Positions 35,066 to 46,149 of a DNA stretch of 64,000 nucleotides are shown piece by piece; within the stretch, counting starts at the first letter, position 1; the number at the start of each line of letters is the position of its first letter. A program made the position numbers and the translations under genes. The DNA is from Odontocerum albicorne (Eukaryota > Arthropoda > Insecta > Trichoptera > Odontoceridae). The notes beneath the pieces are model-generated. The model searched no databases. It was not told the origin of the DNA and saw only the letters and a program-made list of their open reading frames with translations. The stretch covers positions 14,235,046 through 14,299,045 of the forward strand of contig OX463846.1 of NCBI GenBank assembly GCA_949825065.1, read 5' to 3'.

Positions 35066-35850
35066 AAGTGTGTGTATTCATATTCTGTATGTAACATTTT
35101 ATTATACATTTTTTATGTGTACAATAAATAAATAAACCAAATAATTAGTGGCTGCAAATGGTGGGCATGGATTGTGGTTGATATCTTAGTTGCACGTTTT
35201 TCAGTACATATTTTACGAGTTACCTTTTATTGAGTATAATTACAGTCTCGCATTATAAATAAAACAGAAACGCGCCAGGACCGGAGTCATAAATAAAACT
35301 GGTTAATTGCGCCAACACGGTGTGTCTGTGTGAGTGGCTGCGTTACACTATATCTTTCTGTTTAAAGGTTTAAGTACCAAATTTTAATTGCAAAGTATTA
35401 TTATTAATATTGCGAATATTTTATCATACAAATTTAGTACATTGCAATTAATTTATTGTGCTTGCACATTTACAGTAGCAGTTTAATTACTTATGGCGTA
35501 AAAGGAGGTCTTTATTATGATGTCAGATATTTTGAAAGAAAAGAGACAAATATCGATTAATATGCTCAAGTATAGATTATGAAAGAATATAATTCCTACA
35601 ACTGTGTATTCGGTTTAACATTATATGTATTAAATGTTTGAAATAATCATGTGCTTATTAAATACTGACAGTTCTTTATTACCAACCAGAAGGATTCTTT
35701 AAAACCCGAATGTGAATCGATTTATATATTTTTCTTTCAAGTAACATTGTGAATGAATATACCAAAGAAAAAAATGTTTGCCAGTAAAAGGAAATTATGG
35801 ATAGATTGATTTGTAATGACTGTAATATTGAGGTAGTCTAACAGTGTAAA
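35066..35850. other. Unassigned DNA
   Basis: No recognised element. Slightly GC-richer at 35265-35345 ('acgcgccaggaccggagtc') without a coding signature. Confidence 0.45.
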
Positions 35851-35851
35851 T

Positions 35852-36046
35852 TACCTCCGTTGTCTAGTTGGTAAGATGCTTGTTTCGCAATTTGGGAGTT
35901 GCGGGTTCGATTGCCGTTGGAAACCAATTTTTTTTATCCAAAAAAGGATTTCAGTCTGCTTTTCACTTAAAAGCTCGTTACTAGTTAGTTGGGAGATATT
36001 GTCACATAGCAATACGGCCGCCATATTGTACTACATACAACGAAAG
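35852..36046 (+). mobile_element. tRNA-derived SINE, full length
   Basis: The plus-strand head 'tacctccgttgtctagttgg' with B box 'gttgcgggttcgattgcc' is followed by the A-rich link, the body ('ggatttcagtctgctttt'), the module 'ttgggagatattgtcacat' and the end 'ctacatacaacgaaag'. It is the clearest sense-strand copy. A plus-strand frame across it is an artefact. Confidence 0.92.
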
Positions 36047-36214
36047 TTTAATACTTTAAAATACAATAGATATATTGGTTGAATGACTAATAGGGCCAGT
36101 CTCAATATATCAAAGTAAGGATGGAGATGGCGTGGAGATGGCGTGGAGATGGTGCGGAGATGAGGTGGAGCTGCTTTTTCAAAATGCAGTCCCTTTTTGC
36201 AAATAATATTTGAT

Positions 36215-36545
36215 GTTCGACTTACGTATGTAGATTCTGCGTTGCTATATATATTCTCCGTACTTCTCTATGATGTTGAAGCATGGATACTTACTCATAT
36301 CACCACAAAGAAATTAGAATCTTTTGAAATGTAGGGCTATCGAATAATGCTGAGAGTTTCATGGATTGATAAAGTCCATAATGAACTTTAAAATGTAGTG
36401 CTATCTAATAATGCTAGGTCGACAAAGTCCGTAATGAATTTTGAATTGTAGTGCTATCGATTAATGCTGAGAGGCTCATGGGTTGACAAAATTCGTAGTT
36501 ATGACATATTTAACCGGATGCATAAGGATAGAGAAATATTAACCA
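36215..36545 (+). pseudogene. RTE-type RT fragment with internal triplication
   Basis: The plus strand reads VLLYDVEAWILTHITTKKLE, then SFEM-stop-GYRIMLRVSWIDKV. This matches the FLYGAETWTL...FEMWCYRRMLRISWTD region of RTE-like RTs. The stretch 'gtagtgctatcgaataatgc...gacaaagtccgtaatgaa' then appears three times at ~70-75 bp spacing. 36115-36170 carries a short 'gatggcgtggagatggcgtg' repeat. Confidence 0.65.
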
Positions 36546-36825
36546 CCATCCATCATCGATCAATTACGGTACCTTGATGAATTATCTAAAAGTGTGAAGA
36601 AAATATTTGAATTTTCTTTTAAAAATAGTAAATATTTTATAAATAATCAGAGTCTTAAGAATTTTCTATTACATCCCACCAATTCGCATTATATAATAAT
36701 TTAGGATATTGTATTTTCTTTTTTAAACTGCATGAAAATATGTATTCAGAAAACGTATAGAAAGTCTAGGATGTGTATGAATAAAAGTAAATTAATCTAT
36801 CAAACTATTATAGGATATCATATCA

Positions 36826-37020
36826 AACTTTCGTTTTAAACTGTACTGCCAGGCGGATTTTTTGCCATACGAGTATGATAATCTCTTGCAACCAACCAGA
36901 AATATGTTTCAAAGGCCTAAAGTGAAACCAGACTGGAATCATGTTTAAAAAAATTGGGTATCAACAGGGTTCAAACTAACAATCCCCGGACTAAAAAAAC
37001 AATCGATCTACTATATTTGA
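36826..37020 (-). mobile_element. tRNA-derived SINE carrying a TACGAGTA insertion
   Basis: The body ('aaccagactggaatcat') and tail module are clear; the head is decayed. In the tail module other copies read 'ttgccatgtggcaatctc'. This one reads TTGCCATACGAGTATGATAA (36863-36882), longer by exactly six bases. Confidence 0.8.
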
Positions 37021-37129
37021 TGGCGTAATGGCGACGGAGGAGTAATTGAGAAATAAATAAATATATATTTGCAGTGAGTAATTTTCAAACTGAAAATTTT
37101 GTTAAAATTATTTTGTGATAGGGGTTTCC

Positions 37130-37475
37130 TTGATTGTACGAGTATTCATATTTCATGGCATACGATTGCATGAGTATATCTATTTGATGCTGCGTGATTA
37201 TAAAAGTATACATATTTGATTCTGCGTGATTATAAAAGTTTACATATTTGATACTGCGTGATTGTAAAAGTATACATATTTGATGCTGCGTGATTATAAA
37301 AGTATACATATTTGATGCTGCGTGATTATTAAAGTAAACATATTTGATGCTGCGTGATTATAAAAGTATTCATATTTAATGCTGCGTGATTATAAAAGTA
37401 TACATATTTGATGCTGCGTGATTATTAAAGTAAACATATTTGATACTGCGTGATTATAAAAGTATAAATATTTGA
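37130..37475. repeat. 32-bp minisatellite, ~10 units
   Basis: TGCGTGA recurs at 37191, 37223, 37255, 37287 and 37319 and onward, an exact 32-bp period. Unit: 'tgctgcgtgattataaaagt' plus 'atacatatttga'. The first units are degenerate. A 74-residue frame across it is an artefact. Confidence 0.95.
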
Positions 37476-39721
37476 TGAGGTTCGATGTTCGAGTTTATTT
37501 TCATACAATTCTATTTTCACATTGTTCATCTATCATGTTCGATGAAAGCTGTATAAACATTAATTTATTGTGTGCATACTATTACATAATATCTTAAATT
37601 GCTGTTAATTAACACCAAAATAGTGCTACAAAAAATTCTGTCTAACGAAAGGCTGAAGTAGATTAAATGTGCATATTGTTGAAAGTTTGATACATATGCC
37701 TTGAATTTGACATGTCAAGACTATGTGGTTACTAGAGTACAACAGTTTGAACCCATCCATGCACAGGTGTCTTCCTTTCACAAAATGACTAACAATCATA
37801 CTCGATTACGAGGAAAAGCCCAACTTTTGCACTTAATCACATCATGGAGACAAATCTGTAAGTTTTGACACAGTCCAATAAGCCAAGTCTGTTTAAATAA
37901 AGTTTGGGTTTCCGTATTGAAAAAAACACATTTTATTTTTTTCATTAAAACTGAAAAGATTAAAATAAATTTAATATATTTCACTGGTCAACACCATAAA
38001 ATATAGCTGTCTTTTTTGATGTTTCCAGAGAAACAAATCAATAAATAATATTTTTTAAAGAAAACATGAATTTCATATTGCGTATTTCATGAAACTAGTG
38101 AAATTGATTTATGACTTCCTATTTAACTTATAATTGGTGCTCTGGGTAATAAATTGCCAATGGAAATTGCAAATCTTGAATCAACATCACACGGTGCAAA
38201 TTTTAAATCAATTATTATTTTACTTAATTGACGGCGCATCTTATTTATTGATTGTTAAATTGATATATTGCTATGACAATGTTAAAATTAAAAATTAAAA
38301 ATAAGGTAAATTAATGAGCCCAAATTAAGAGATTCATGAATGCAGAGAAAGCAAAAGAGATATAGATAGGGAAATGTCGAGATTTATTATCTCCACCAAC
38401 CATCTACAGTGACGATGTATGCACAAATTGGCAAACTTCATTAACTTGTTAAAACGTTTGGCTTTCAGCTCAGGGCCTTTGGGTTAGATAATTCCCCCAG
38501 TATTCACCAATGTTGACACTAAGAACTAATCGCGGTTTCGTCCAGTTCGACCTAAAAAGTACCTAAAGAACTCTTTCTCTGTTGATAGCTTTTAGATTAA
38601 TTTCTCAATATTTAAAAAAAAAACAGTTTTTCAACAGAACGCCTTTAATCTGGTTCAGCTAAAAAAAATCTTAGAGCAGCTTTTATGGTAACTGCGTAAG
38701 AATATGTCCTATGATTTCTCAATGCACAGTACTATATGTCGAAGTTCTAACTTATCACTTTAAAGCCTGATCAAAATCAAAATATACTGTCCCATTGTCC
38801 GGCTTGTTATTAAGGAATTTTGATTTTTGTAAAGTGTTTACTTAAATTGCTATATCTAAGTAAATATTCCAATGAGACTGAATCACTGATATTTGTTTAA
38901 AACACTTGAATAATTAATTTAGTTTAATATATTAATTCTGTCAACATTCTCCTTTGTAAAGAGCTACATCACACTCCTTACACACATACCGAGTCTCCCT
39001 TCTATTCTTGTGCTAAGCATATATTTTGCAAGTTCTGTCGGGTTTTTCTTTTCATGCATATTTTCCATACCCAAGTTCCTGCTAAAAATCAGGAGACTAT
39101 AATTTAAAGGTTGAGTTGTTTACAAAAATATTTGCTAGATGCCAGTAATTTGTATTTTTTTAGAAAATGTATCAATCACGTGTAGACATGGGACAGGACC
39201 TTAACGCAAATCTTGTTTAGCACATTACACAAATCTTGTTTAGCACTCTCTTACTATCTAATTTCTGAATTGTTCTCTAGGTAGTGCCTAACATTTTGTT
39301 GTTCAACCTACATTATACCTTCAGTCGACATACATTTTTTATATTTGTTTTCAATGCCAAATAAGCGTACTAAGGTTAATTCTTTAGGTGTAAAAATTAT
39401 CAAGCCTAAAATAAAATTACTTCCTCTTTCTTCTCTTGAGATAAACCTATGGTATATTATCAATAGGACTGCGTCTCATGAGATGTTGACTAAGCTTTCC
39501 TTCCATATTTTTGGAAGTCTTCCTGGGAGATGACCGCCAGTGGGTATTTCATAAATTACAACGTAGCGGACTCTTGTAAATATTATCAATTCTTGCCACA
39601 TGGCCTTACTAGTGTACAGCAAAACAAGTTTTTTCTTAAATTTTATCTTAAGGTATTTCTATTCCATGGAAAGTGGTTTTATACTTTCTATTTTTATTTT
39701 ATTTTTATTTTTTTTATTTTT
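37476..39721. other. Unassigned AT-rich DNA
   Basis: No recognised gene. A 24-bp direct duplication 'acaaatcttgtttagcac' occurs at 39205-39250. Frames at 39345-39791 show no motif. Confidence 0.5.
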
Positions 39722-39939
39722 TAACCTGGCGAGTTTATTGCCATGTGGCAATCTCTTCCAGTCAACCAGAAAGATGTTTTATAGGCCCTAAGTGTTAACC
39801 AGACTGGAATCCTATTTTAAAAAATCTGGGTTCCAGCGGGGATCGAACCCGCAACCTCCGGATCGGCAGACAAGTGTCTTACCACCAGGCCACGGAGGTC
39901 GTCTCCGTGGCCTGGTGGTAAGACACTTGTCTGCCGATC
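39722..39939 (-). mobile_element. tRNA-derived SINE with inverted duplication of its head
   Basis: A well-preserved SINE runs from the tail module 'ggcgagtttattgccatgtg' through the body to a head with a canonical B box ('cgaacccgcaacc' as complement). After its 5' end at ~39897, 37 bases of the head (39861-39897) reappear as an exact reverse complement at 39903-39939. The result is a perfect hairpin with a 5-nt loop. Frames across it are artefacts. Confidence 0.92.
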
Positions 39940-39965
39940 AATACAATATTCTCAAAACTATAAAA

Positions 39966-40395
39966 AAAAAAGTGGACCTATTTATTTATATATTTATTGA
40001 ACTTCATTGCAAAAACAATCTGGAGGGCTTATGGCTAGATGACAATCTCTTCAGATCAATCAGACAAAAGTAAATAAAAGAAGTTACATGCTCGCAAAAA
40101 TATTCAAATGATCTTTATGAAATTGATGAACACATATATCACATAATAAAAGTAAAAGTGGGATATCATCAATCAAAGGAAAAGGAAAGGATGGTAGAGA
40201 GGAAATAAAAAACAGGAATAAAACGCGTTATATTACTGACTATAAATTAGGAGTTTTTTCATTCGCTACTTAAAGCATGCCAATGACGGAGCGAGTCTAA
40301 CATTTGTTTGTAACTAGTTCCAGAGTTTCACTGCATGACAGTAAAGGACGACGTACAAAAAGAACAGTGGTGAACTGGGATGGCCACTTCTTATT
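39966..40395 (-). mobile_element. LINE-B copy, strongly 5'-truncated
   Basis: Collinear with 219-680: the AAATAAAT-type tail, 'caatctggagggcttatgg', 'ctcgcaaaaatattcaaatg', 'aaaggaaaggatggtagag' and 'gcatgccaatgacggagcg'. It ends within the last ~45 RT codons. Several indels. Confidence 0.85.
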
Positions 40396-41649
40396 CATTG
40401 GCAATTTTTAATTGCTTTTCTTATTTGTTGAAGAATTTTATTCCCCAGTTCCTTCAAATTTTGATTTAAGCATTTAAATATATAAAATTTTATTTAAATA
40501 ATATAATTGATTTCATTTCTAAATATAAAGTATTTTTAAAATTAAATATCTATAAATAACAACAAATCATGACATTCAAGGAAACACAAAATTTCAAAAT
40601 CGGTAAGCGGTACCATGAAACACGATGAGAAAATAACTGCAAAATTATCCTTAAATTCGTAATGAGAACATCGAATTAACCAATTATGTATTTTCAAATT
40701 TATGACCGTACATTTATTAAAGATGTAATCGAAATCATCCTTGATGCCTCGTGATATGATGTTGAATGTGAAGAGATAAATGCAAAGTGGATTGTGTGCA
40801 AATTGTAATCAACAAGCGATCTTAATGAATTGGCCTTGCTTTTCAATTCATGGAAAATATTATTAATCAAATGTGTTAATTTGTTCGAAAAAATATGGTA
40901 ATTACACGCTTTGTGCATGAAGATGTGATTTAATTATTACTGAATATACTTTGAGTAAAATTAATTTAAACTAATGTTAGCAGATTGTATGTCTATGAAA
41001 AATGCTCGTAACTATTTTCATTCTATGTTCATTACCATATATTAGTGATTAAATATTTGTAAACATCAATTTATGGTGTTTGAAACACTATTGGTGTTGT
41101 TAAACATTTTATAATTTTAAAATATTAAGAGTTATACAATTGGAGAATGATTTTTCTCACCTAAAATTCTAATAATGGATCTGTTAAACATAGGAAATTC
41201 AAATGACTTATTTTTTACGGCATTTTTCTGTTCATGTTGCCCGTTAAAGCGACGACCGTTGGAGCGAGATGTTTTTAAGCTGGCGGACAAGAGCGTTGAA
41301 ATCAAGATATTGGTGGGGTCCTTATGGTGCCTTGAGGACCTGGAGAGATAGTGGTGGAGTCAAGGGGAGGACTTAAGCTTAACGTGTTCCTCGCGGGAAG
41401 CACAAACGCCTGTGATCTGATCTGTAGCATTCCTTTGTGTATTTACGTAATGTTTAGTTTATCTCCTTTATTTAATGAGTCTCCTTAAGAGTAATGACTA
41501 TTATTTATTATCAAAAAATTACTTGAATGTCATGTTTACTTGGTGGTGTAATCAAATATCAGTGGTTCTAAACTTAGAAATTAAAAAATGCCGAAATTGT
41601 GCCGCTGACAGGATTCGTAGAATTTGATTTTTAACGCGGTGTACAGGTT
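40396..41649. other. Unassigned DNA with a GC-richer patch
   Basis: 41240-41420 ('gcgacgaccgttggagcgag', 'ggaccttggag'-like words) is GC-richer but has no clear ORF or repeat partner. The rest is AT-rich and featureless. Confidence 0.4.
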
Positions 41650-41837
41650 AAGAGAGAAAGAGGGGGCTGAAAAGTAGAGAAAGAAAGGAGAGGAGATGAT
41701 AAGTAGAAAGAAAGGTAGAGGTATAGGTAGTGGTACAAAAACAGGAAGAGGTAGAGTTAGGAGTAAGAGATGAAGAGGAAGAAGAAGGGTAGGAGAAGAA
41801 GAGGGGGAAGAAAGGGAAAGGAAGAGAAAGAATAGGA
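41650..41837. repeat. Homopurine tract, ~190 bp
   Basis: The plus strand is almost entirely A and G ('gaagaagaagggtaggagaa', 'agagggggaagaaaggga') with very few pyrimidines. The complementary strand gives a 93-residue Leu/Pro/Ser frame that is a composition artefact. Confidence 0.9.
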
Positions 41838-43384
41838 TTTTATTGTTGTTAATATGATCCAAAAGTAATCAATGATTAAGAGTTTTATTGCATTGCTGAC
41901 ATCCTGTTTAACGGGAAATATAGTTTCCAAGTTTTATCTTTCTTTCATTTTTGAGTAGAAATCATGGTATATGGTTAAACCTAAGTACTCGTATAATTTT
42001 TGTTAAGTGATTTTTTAAACAGTGAAAGTTAAGGAGTAGGAGAATCAGAAGAAATAAGAAATCTGATCAATGGATGTTAACGAAGTAAAGGAACTTTGTC
42101 GTGATAGGAATGTTTGCTCTCTGACTGAGCAAGTGTTGCTCATCTGGATGTGATATTTTTTTAATGGCGTGTTTTTTTATAAATGTACATAATATAATAC
42201 ATATCCATAAAATGGATACAATGTGTTATGTTTGTTTGAAAATGTTATTTCCAGTTTCCAAAATATATTTAACATAATATATTATATCACTTCTTTTACG
42301 TGAAATGTTAAACGGTTTTGTTGCCTACTTTCGATAATGTCAAATTTCGAAGCAAAAATGCTACGCCATACATTTTGACAGGTGCCCGTTGCATATCTTG
42401 ATGAGTTATAGCGCTCTGTCCGTCATAATGGCTGCGCGAACGTGTGCAACGTATTATTACATTATAATAATGCCAACGTAAAACTGCCATACATCAAAAT
42501 TCCATTTGCAGTCAATCACTCACTGATGATGGGAGCCATTGCAACAGGCACGTTGAGAAAGTTGAATAAGGCAACCGATGAAAGTGGCAGGTCAGTAATC
42601 AGGTAACGTTACAACGAAGGTTAAAGTACAATTTTTCAGTAGGTACTTATTCTTTTGGTATTATCATTTCGTCGAAAATTGTCCATCATCAATGAGATTT
42701 TCACTTGTTATGCTTATATGGTCATAAATCCTTTACTGTAAGACCAGATTGGAACGTTATGCATTATGCACCAATTTTGTGGGATCTTTATTGGTTTCTA
42801 ACCAACCCATCTCCACCCTGTCCGATCTATTCCTTTTTTTCACTCAACTATTCCGCATGCGTTTTCCAATTGCTTCTGGGATGATTTTCTAGTATTCTTT
42901 TTTCTGAGCTTGTTTAAAATGTTTCTGACATTTGTATGATATGCCTCAACCACTAATACTTCTCAAGGAGTTCTATATTCAGATTTCCCTGTTTCTCACT
43001 CTACTCCCACACTTTTTTTTAAGTTACTTAATAATTAGTTGCCAAAGTATGATCGAAATGTTGTGATGTACGATAAGGAGATTAGGAGTTTGTAGTCACG
43101 AATCGTAGGTCAAGATGACTAACGGCTTTCAAAACTCAAAATGACAAAAAGACACAATAATTTATAAATTAGGAAATAAAAAATTTACGAAATAACTAAA
43201 ATAATCCGGGAACCTTCGGAATTTTTATTATATACTCGTATAATATACGAGTATATGTAAGTATAACTAAAGTGAAAACATTATAAATTTAAGTTCTCGG
43301 ATGTAAATTGATAGATGTAAGGTAATCAGATAAAATTGAAAAAAAAATTATAAAATAAATGAAACTCATATTTTTTACATTTAT
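41838..43384. other. Unassigned DNA
   Basis: Mostly AT-rich. The stretch 42305-42480 is GC-richer ('gacaggtgcccgttgcatat', 'ggctgcgcgaacgtgtgcaa') and unique in the window. No function assigned. Octamers at 41986, 43233 and 43246. Confidence 0.4.
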
Positions 43385-43460
43385 TTTTTACAAACCACAG
43401 TTTTATTTGAGTTCACTTTCGGTTTCGGAGACCTGCATCTCCCTCGTCAGGTGAAGATGA
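43385..43460 (-). repeat. Single-arm hammerhead-like remnant
   Basis: On the minus strand CTGACGA (43444-43450), a GGAGA/TCTCC stem II, then GAAAC (43422-43426). The expected CGGTA has become CGAAA, which breaks stem III and the cleavage site. It is related to the arms of the palindrome at 34539. Confidence 0.65.
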
Positions 43461-43716
43461 CCTAAATGATGTATCAAATACACTTTTATTTTTTAAATGT
43501 ATTATGCACTGGAGAGGGGGTTAGTAGTGTCTAATAAGGGCAGGGGAGTAGGTAGCCATCAAAAGGATAGTTTTTGAACGGGAAACATATTTAGCAGACT
43601 ACTATTATTGAAATTTTCTAGGTTGTTTATAATGTTGAGACTTAATTTAAGAATTTTTTAATCTAGAAAATTTCTAAGTTGTCCAGCTGCAATCTCCCCC
43701 GGCTCATGAACAAAAT

Positions 43717-43774
43717 CCGCTAACCACGATTGATATAAAACGAATGTTTTTTTTATCGATTGCGTGGTTAGCGG
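43717..43774. repeat. 12-bp GC-rich hairpin
   Basis: CCGCTAACCACG at 43717-43728 is exactly complementary to CGTGGTTAGCGG at 43763-43774 across an AT-rich loop. Confidence 0.85.
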
Positions 43775-43919
43775 TCTCCGCAAAATTATTGTTATTTAAA
43801 CATCTCAAATATTCCCTAACTATTTTTTCAGTTTTTTTTTTTCGTTTCTTCTATATAAAAAATATAAAGTCATTACAGAAATATATATGAAGATAAATTT
43901 TATATAGAGATAATGGATT

Positions 43920-44330
43920 TTCACTACATTTTATCCTGGCATACATCCTTCATTTCTATCACGTTCACACGCCGCGTCATGTATGCTCTCCTATTATAAA
44001 AGCTTTCCACTATTCTCTTTTTCAGAATTTGAATCATTTGATCGAGCGATTGATTTTTCAGGTGTTCACAAATTTCATGTTTTTTCTTTAATTTTTTTAT
44101 ATATTATTATAGTAAATTTTTCCTCATTCATACATTTATGTGGCTGAACCATCTAAACGCTAATTTCTTGATCTTTTAAGCAATGCGCCTTCTTTCAAGT
44201 TTCATTATCCGTCAATATAAATGAACAAACAACCTTCTGGGTTACCCTCACTGATATATTCTTTCAAAAAAATTGACTTGGAAGTTTTTTTAATACACTA
44301 CATCTCACAGTATACATGTAAGTATATTTT
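43920..44330 (-). pseudogene. LINE fragment, diverged
   Basis: 'cacgccgcgtcatgtatgct', 'cctcattcatacatttatgt' and 'ggctgaaccatctaaacgct' follow the order of antisense LINE RT C-terminal blocks seen in LINE-A ('catgcccaaaccatctcaga'). It is more diverged, and similar to 13930-14340 and 5530-5590. Confidence 0.5.
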
Positions 44331-45049
44331 TTGCATTAATAAATAACAAATTATTGTGTATGATTACTCCAAGTTGTCAGAGGTTGAGTAATTTCAAAAT
44401 GCCTCTTCTCAGTCATTAAGAGTTCCAAAACAAAACACGTATTACATTCCTCGATCGTTGTTACAAGTCTCAGCTAAAAGGTTTATAGTGTAATTGGCTA
44501 TGAATATTCGAACAAATGATAAGTATTCGGTGTAGGCATTACCCCCGATCGCTTAACGGCATATTTACTCAGAAACAAATGGCAAATTACACGCTTGGAT
44601 TCATATGGTAATGCTAACATTATTGATTCCCAATTTAAGTTTCACATTTTATATCTTTCCATTGTTTGCATACTCTGGTTTTATGTTGTTGTTTGTGGAA
44701 TTTATCGGTTATTATTATTCGTGTAAGAAAACAAGCGAGCTTTCTTGAATTATGTAATTTTCATAAATAACATTATATATGACACTATTGAAACATGATA
44801 TCTTTGTACAAAGCGTTTTGTTGTTTGCATATTTATGACATGGGAACGTATTTAACGTCTATAAGAAATGGGACAGAAACAGGTTTAACAATTTTATGTT
44901 ATTTATATGAAATTCTGAGACGTTATAAGTTAACTAAGACTTTTAAAATTCATTTAATAAAGTAATCTAAAACACAAACCTTTGTCAAAGGTTATATCTA
45001 TATACTAATTTATATCTGAAGAACTTATCTAATTTACTCGTATATATGC
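44331..45049. other. Unassigned AT-rich DNA
   Basis: No recognised element. Confidence 0.5.
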
Positions 45050-45430
45050 TATAATTATGAACTAGTTTAATTTTAATTTCATACATGTCATTTTATTTTA
45101 TAATCTTTATATTTAATTTCTTAGAAATAGTTAACACCTACATACTTCTTATAACTAGATAACAATTGTTACAATTAATCATTTACCACGTAACATACAT
45201 GTCCATTCATTCAGACTACTTGTATTCCATCGTATTTTTTTAATATTTTTATTTTATTTTATTTCATTTTATTTATACGTGATAAGAAATCTATAAAAAC
45301 AAAATTTATGAAAAAACAACAGGTAATTTAATTTGGACACACAATTTTAATGGATCTGGGTTTGTTGCCTTTCACTCAGACCTTGGTACTTCCTGATAAT
45401 ACTGTAGGTGGACTAGTCAGGCAACAGATA
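45050..45430 (-). mobile_element. LINE-E 3' end, interrupted by repeat X
   Basis: 45050-45235 and 45377-45430 are collinear with 26840-27065 ('cttgtattccatc' then 'cactcagaccttgg', 'ctgtaggtggactagtcagg'). The sequence in between, 45236-45376, is repeat X ('aacaggtaatttaatttgg', 'atggatctgggtttgttgcc'). This is a nested insertion. Confidence 0.75.
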
Positions 45431-45681
45431 CTGAGTTTAATAGGAGTCACCAAGTGCATTAGGAAAATTTTAAATCAGCAAAGAAAAAAAAATTGGTGTG
45501 TATAATTAAATTAAATTTTAATTTGAATTCATTTTTTGACATTTCCGATTCGAAAAAAAATAAATTATTTTTCATTTATTTATTCGTATTGTCTTTGTAT
45601 ATTGTATAATATGGCACTAGAAAATATATTACAACCAACCAGATAACTGTTACATATATAATAATCAAACATGGGTATTAG

Positions 45682-45899
45682 ATATATTATTTATAGTTAA
45701 GGCATTAACTATGTGGAGGTTTAAAGACATTGTAATTTGTTTTTATCAAACACTGTTTATTCTACTTTTTATAACGGTATAACTCTACCGATTTCAAGGC
45801 TTTGTGCTCCCCTGATGATGAGGGGAAAGTCTTGAAACCGGTAGGGCTGTACCGTTACAAATAGTGGAATAAACAGTGTTTGATAAAAACATATTACAA
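45682..45899 (+). mobile_element. 218-bp hammerhead-bearing element with inverted arm and 10-bp TSD
   Basis: It has the same ends as 12791-12950: 'atatattatttatagttaag' at the start and 'ttgataaaaac' with ATTACAA at the end. The flanks are TGGGTATTAG (45672-45681) and TGGATATTAG (45900-45909), 9/10 identical. Unlike the 160-bp copy, an extra inverted partial arm ('atcaaacactgtttattcta' to 'atttcaaggcttt') lies before the hammerhead. Most of the element can therefore fold into one long hairpin. No ORF. Confidence 0.8.
45804..45852 (+). ncRNA. Hammerhead ribozyme-like motif
   Basis: CTGATGA (45812-45818), a short GU-rich stem II, GAAACCGGTA (45834-45843). Stem I pairs CCC (45809-45811) with GGG (45844-45846), and beyond a small internal loop GTGC (45804-45807) with GTAC (45849-45852). 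Predicted cleavage after A45843. Confidence 0.7.
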
Positions 45900-45984
45900 T
45901 GGATATTAGATAATTATTATTTTTTTCGATTTAAAGGAATAGTTATACCCGTAAGTCACTGAATATTAGGTGAAAAAATGCGTG

Positions 45985-46070
45985 TGTCATTCGAGGGACT
46001 AGCAGGGCTCGAACTACGATCTTCCGCACGGAAGTCCAGCGCGTTACGGTGCGGCCTGCACCACTTTCAT
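45985..46070 (-). repeat. tRNA-like SINE head, second family
   Basis: The minus strand contains 'aggccgcaccgtaacgcgct' (A-box region) and 'cgtagttcgagccctgc' (B box), followed by 'ccctcgaatgacacacgc'. The last part recurs at 47515-47590, defining a second tRNA-derived repeat family. Confidence 0.6.
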
Positions 46071-46149
46071 TATACATTCGTGCAGATTACTTTTTACATA
46101 AAAAAAATAATTTTAGAGAGAAAAAAATCTAACAATTAGAAATTGATTG

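Noticed and set aside
35852..35925. Possible functional tRNA gene (A and B boxes present)
   Set aside because: It continues into the SINE body and tail found at about ten other sites and lacks a clean cloverleaf; it is a SINE head.
37137..37144. TACGAGTA in the 32-bp minisatellite as an excision footprint
   Set aside because: Alignment with neighbouring units shows equal length, so it arose by substitution rather than insertion.
37130..37475. CRISPR-like array (32-bp units)
   Set aside because: Direct head-to-tail satellite without spacers.
41581..41862. 93-codon Leu/Pro/Ser-rich frame
   Set aside because: It is the complement of a homopurine tract; composition alone explains it.
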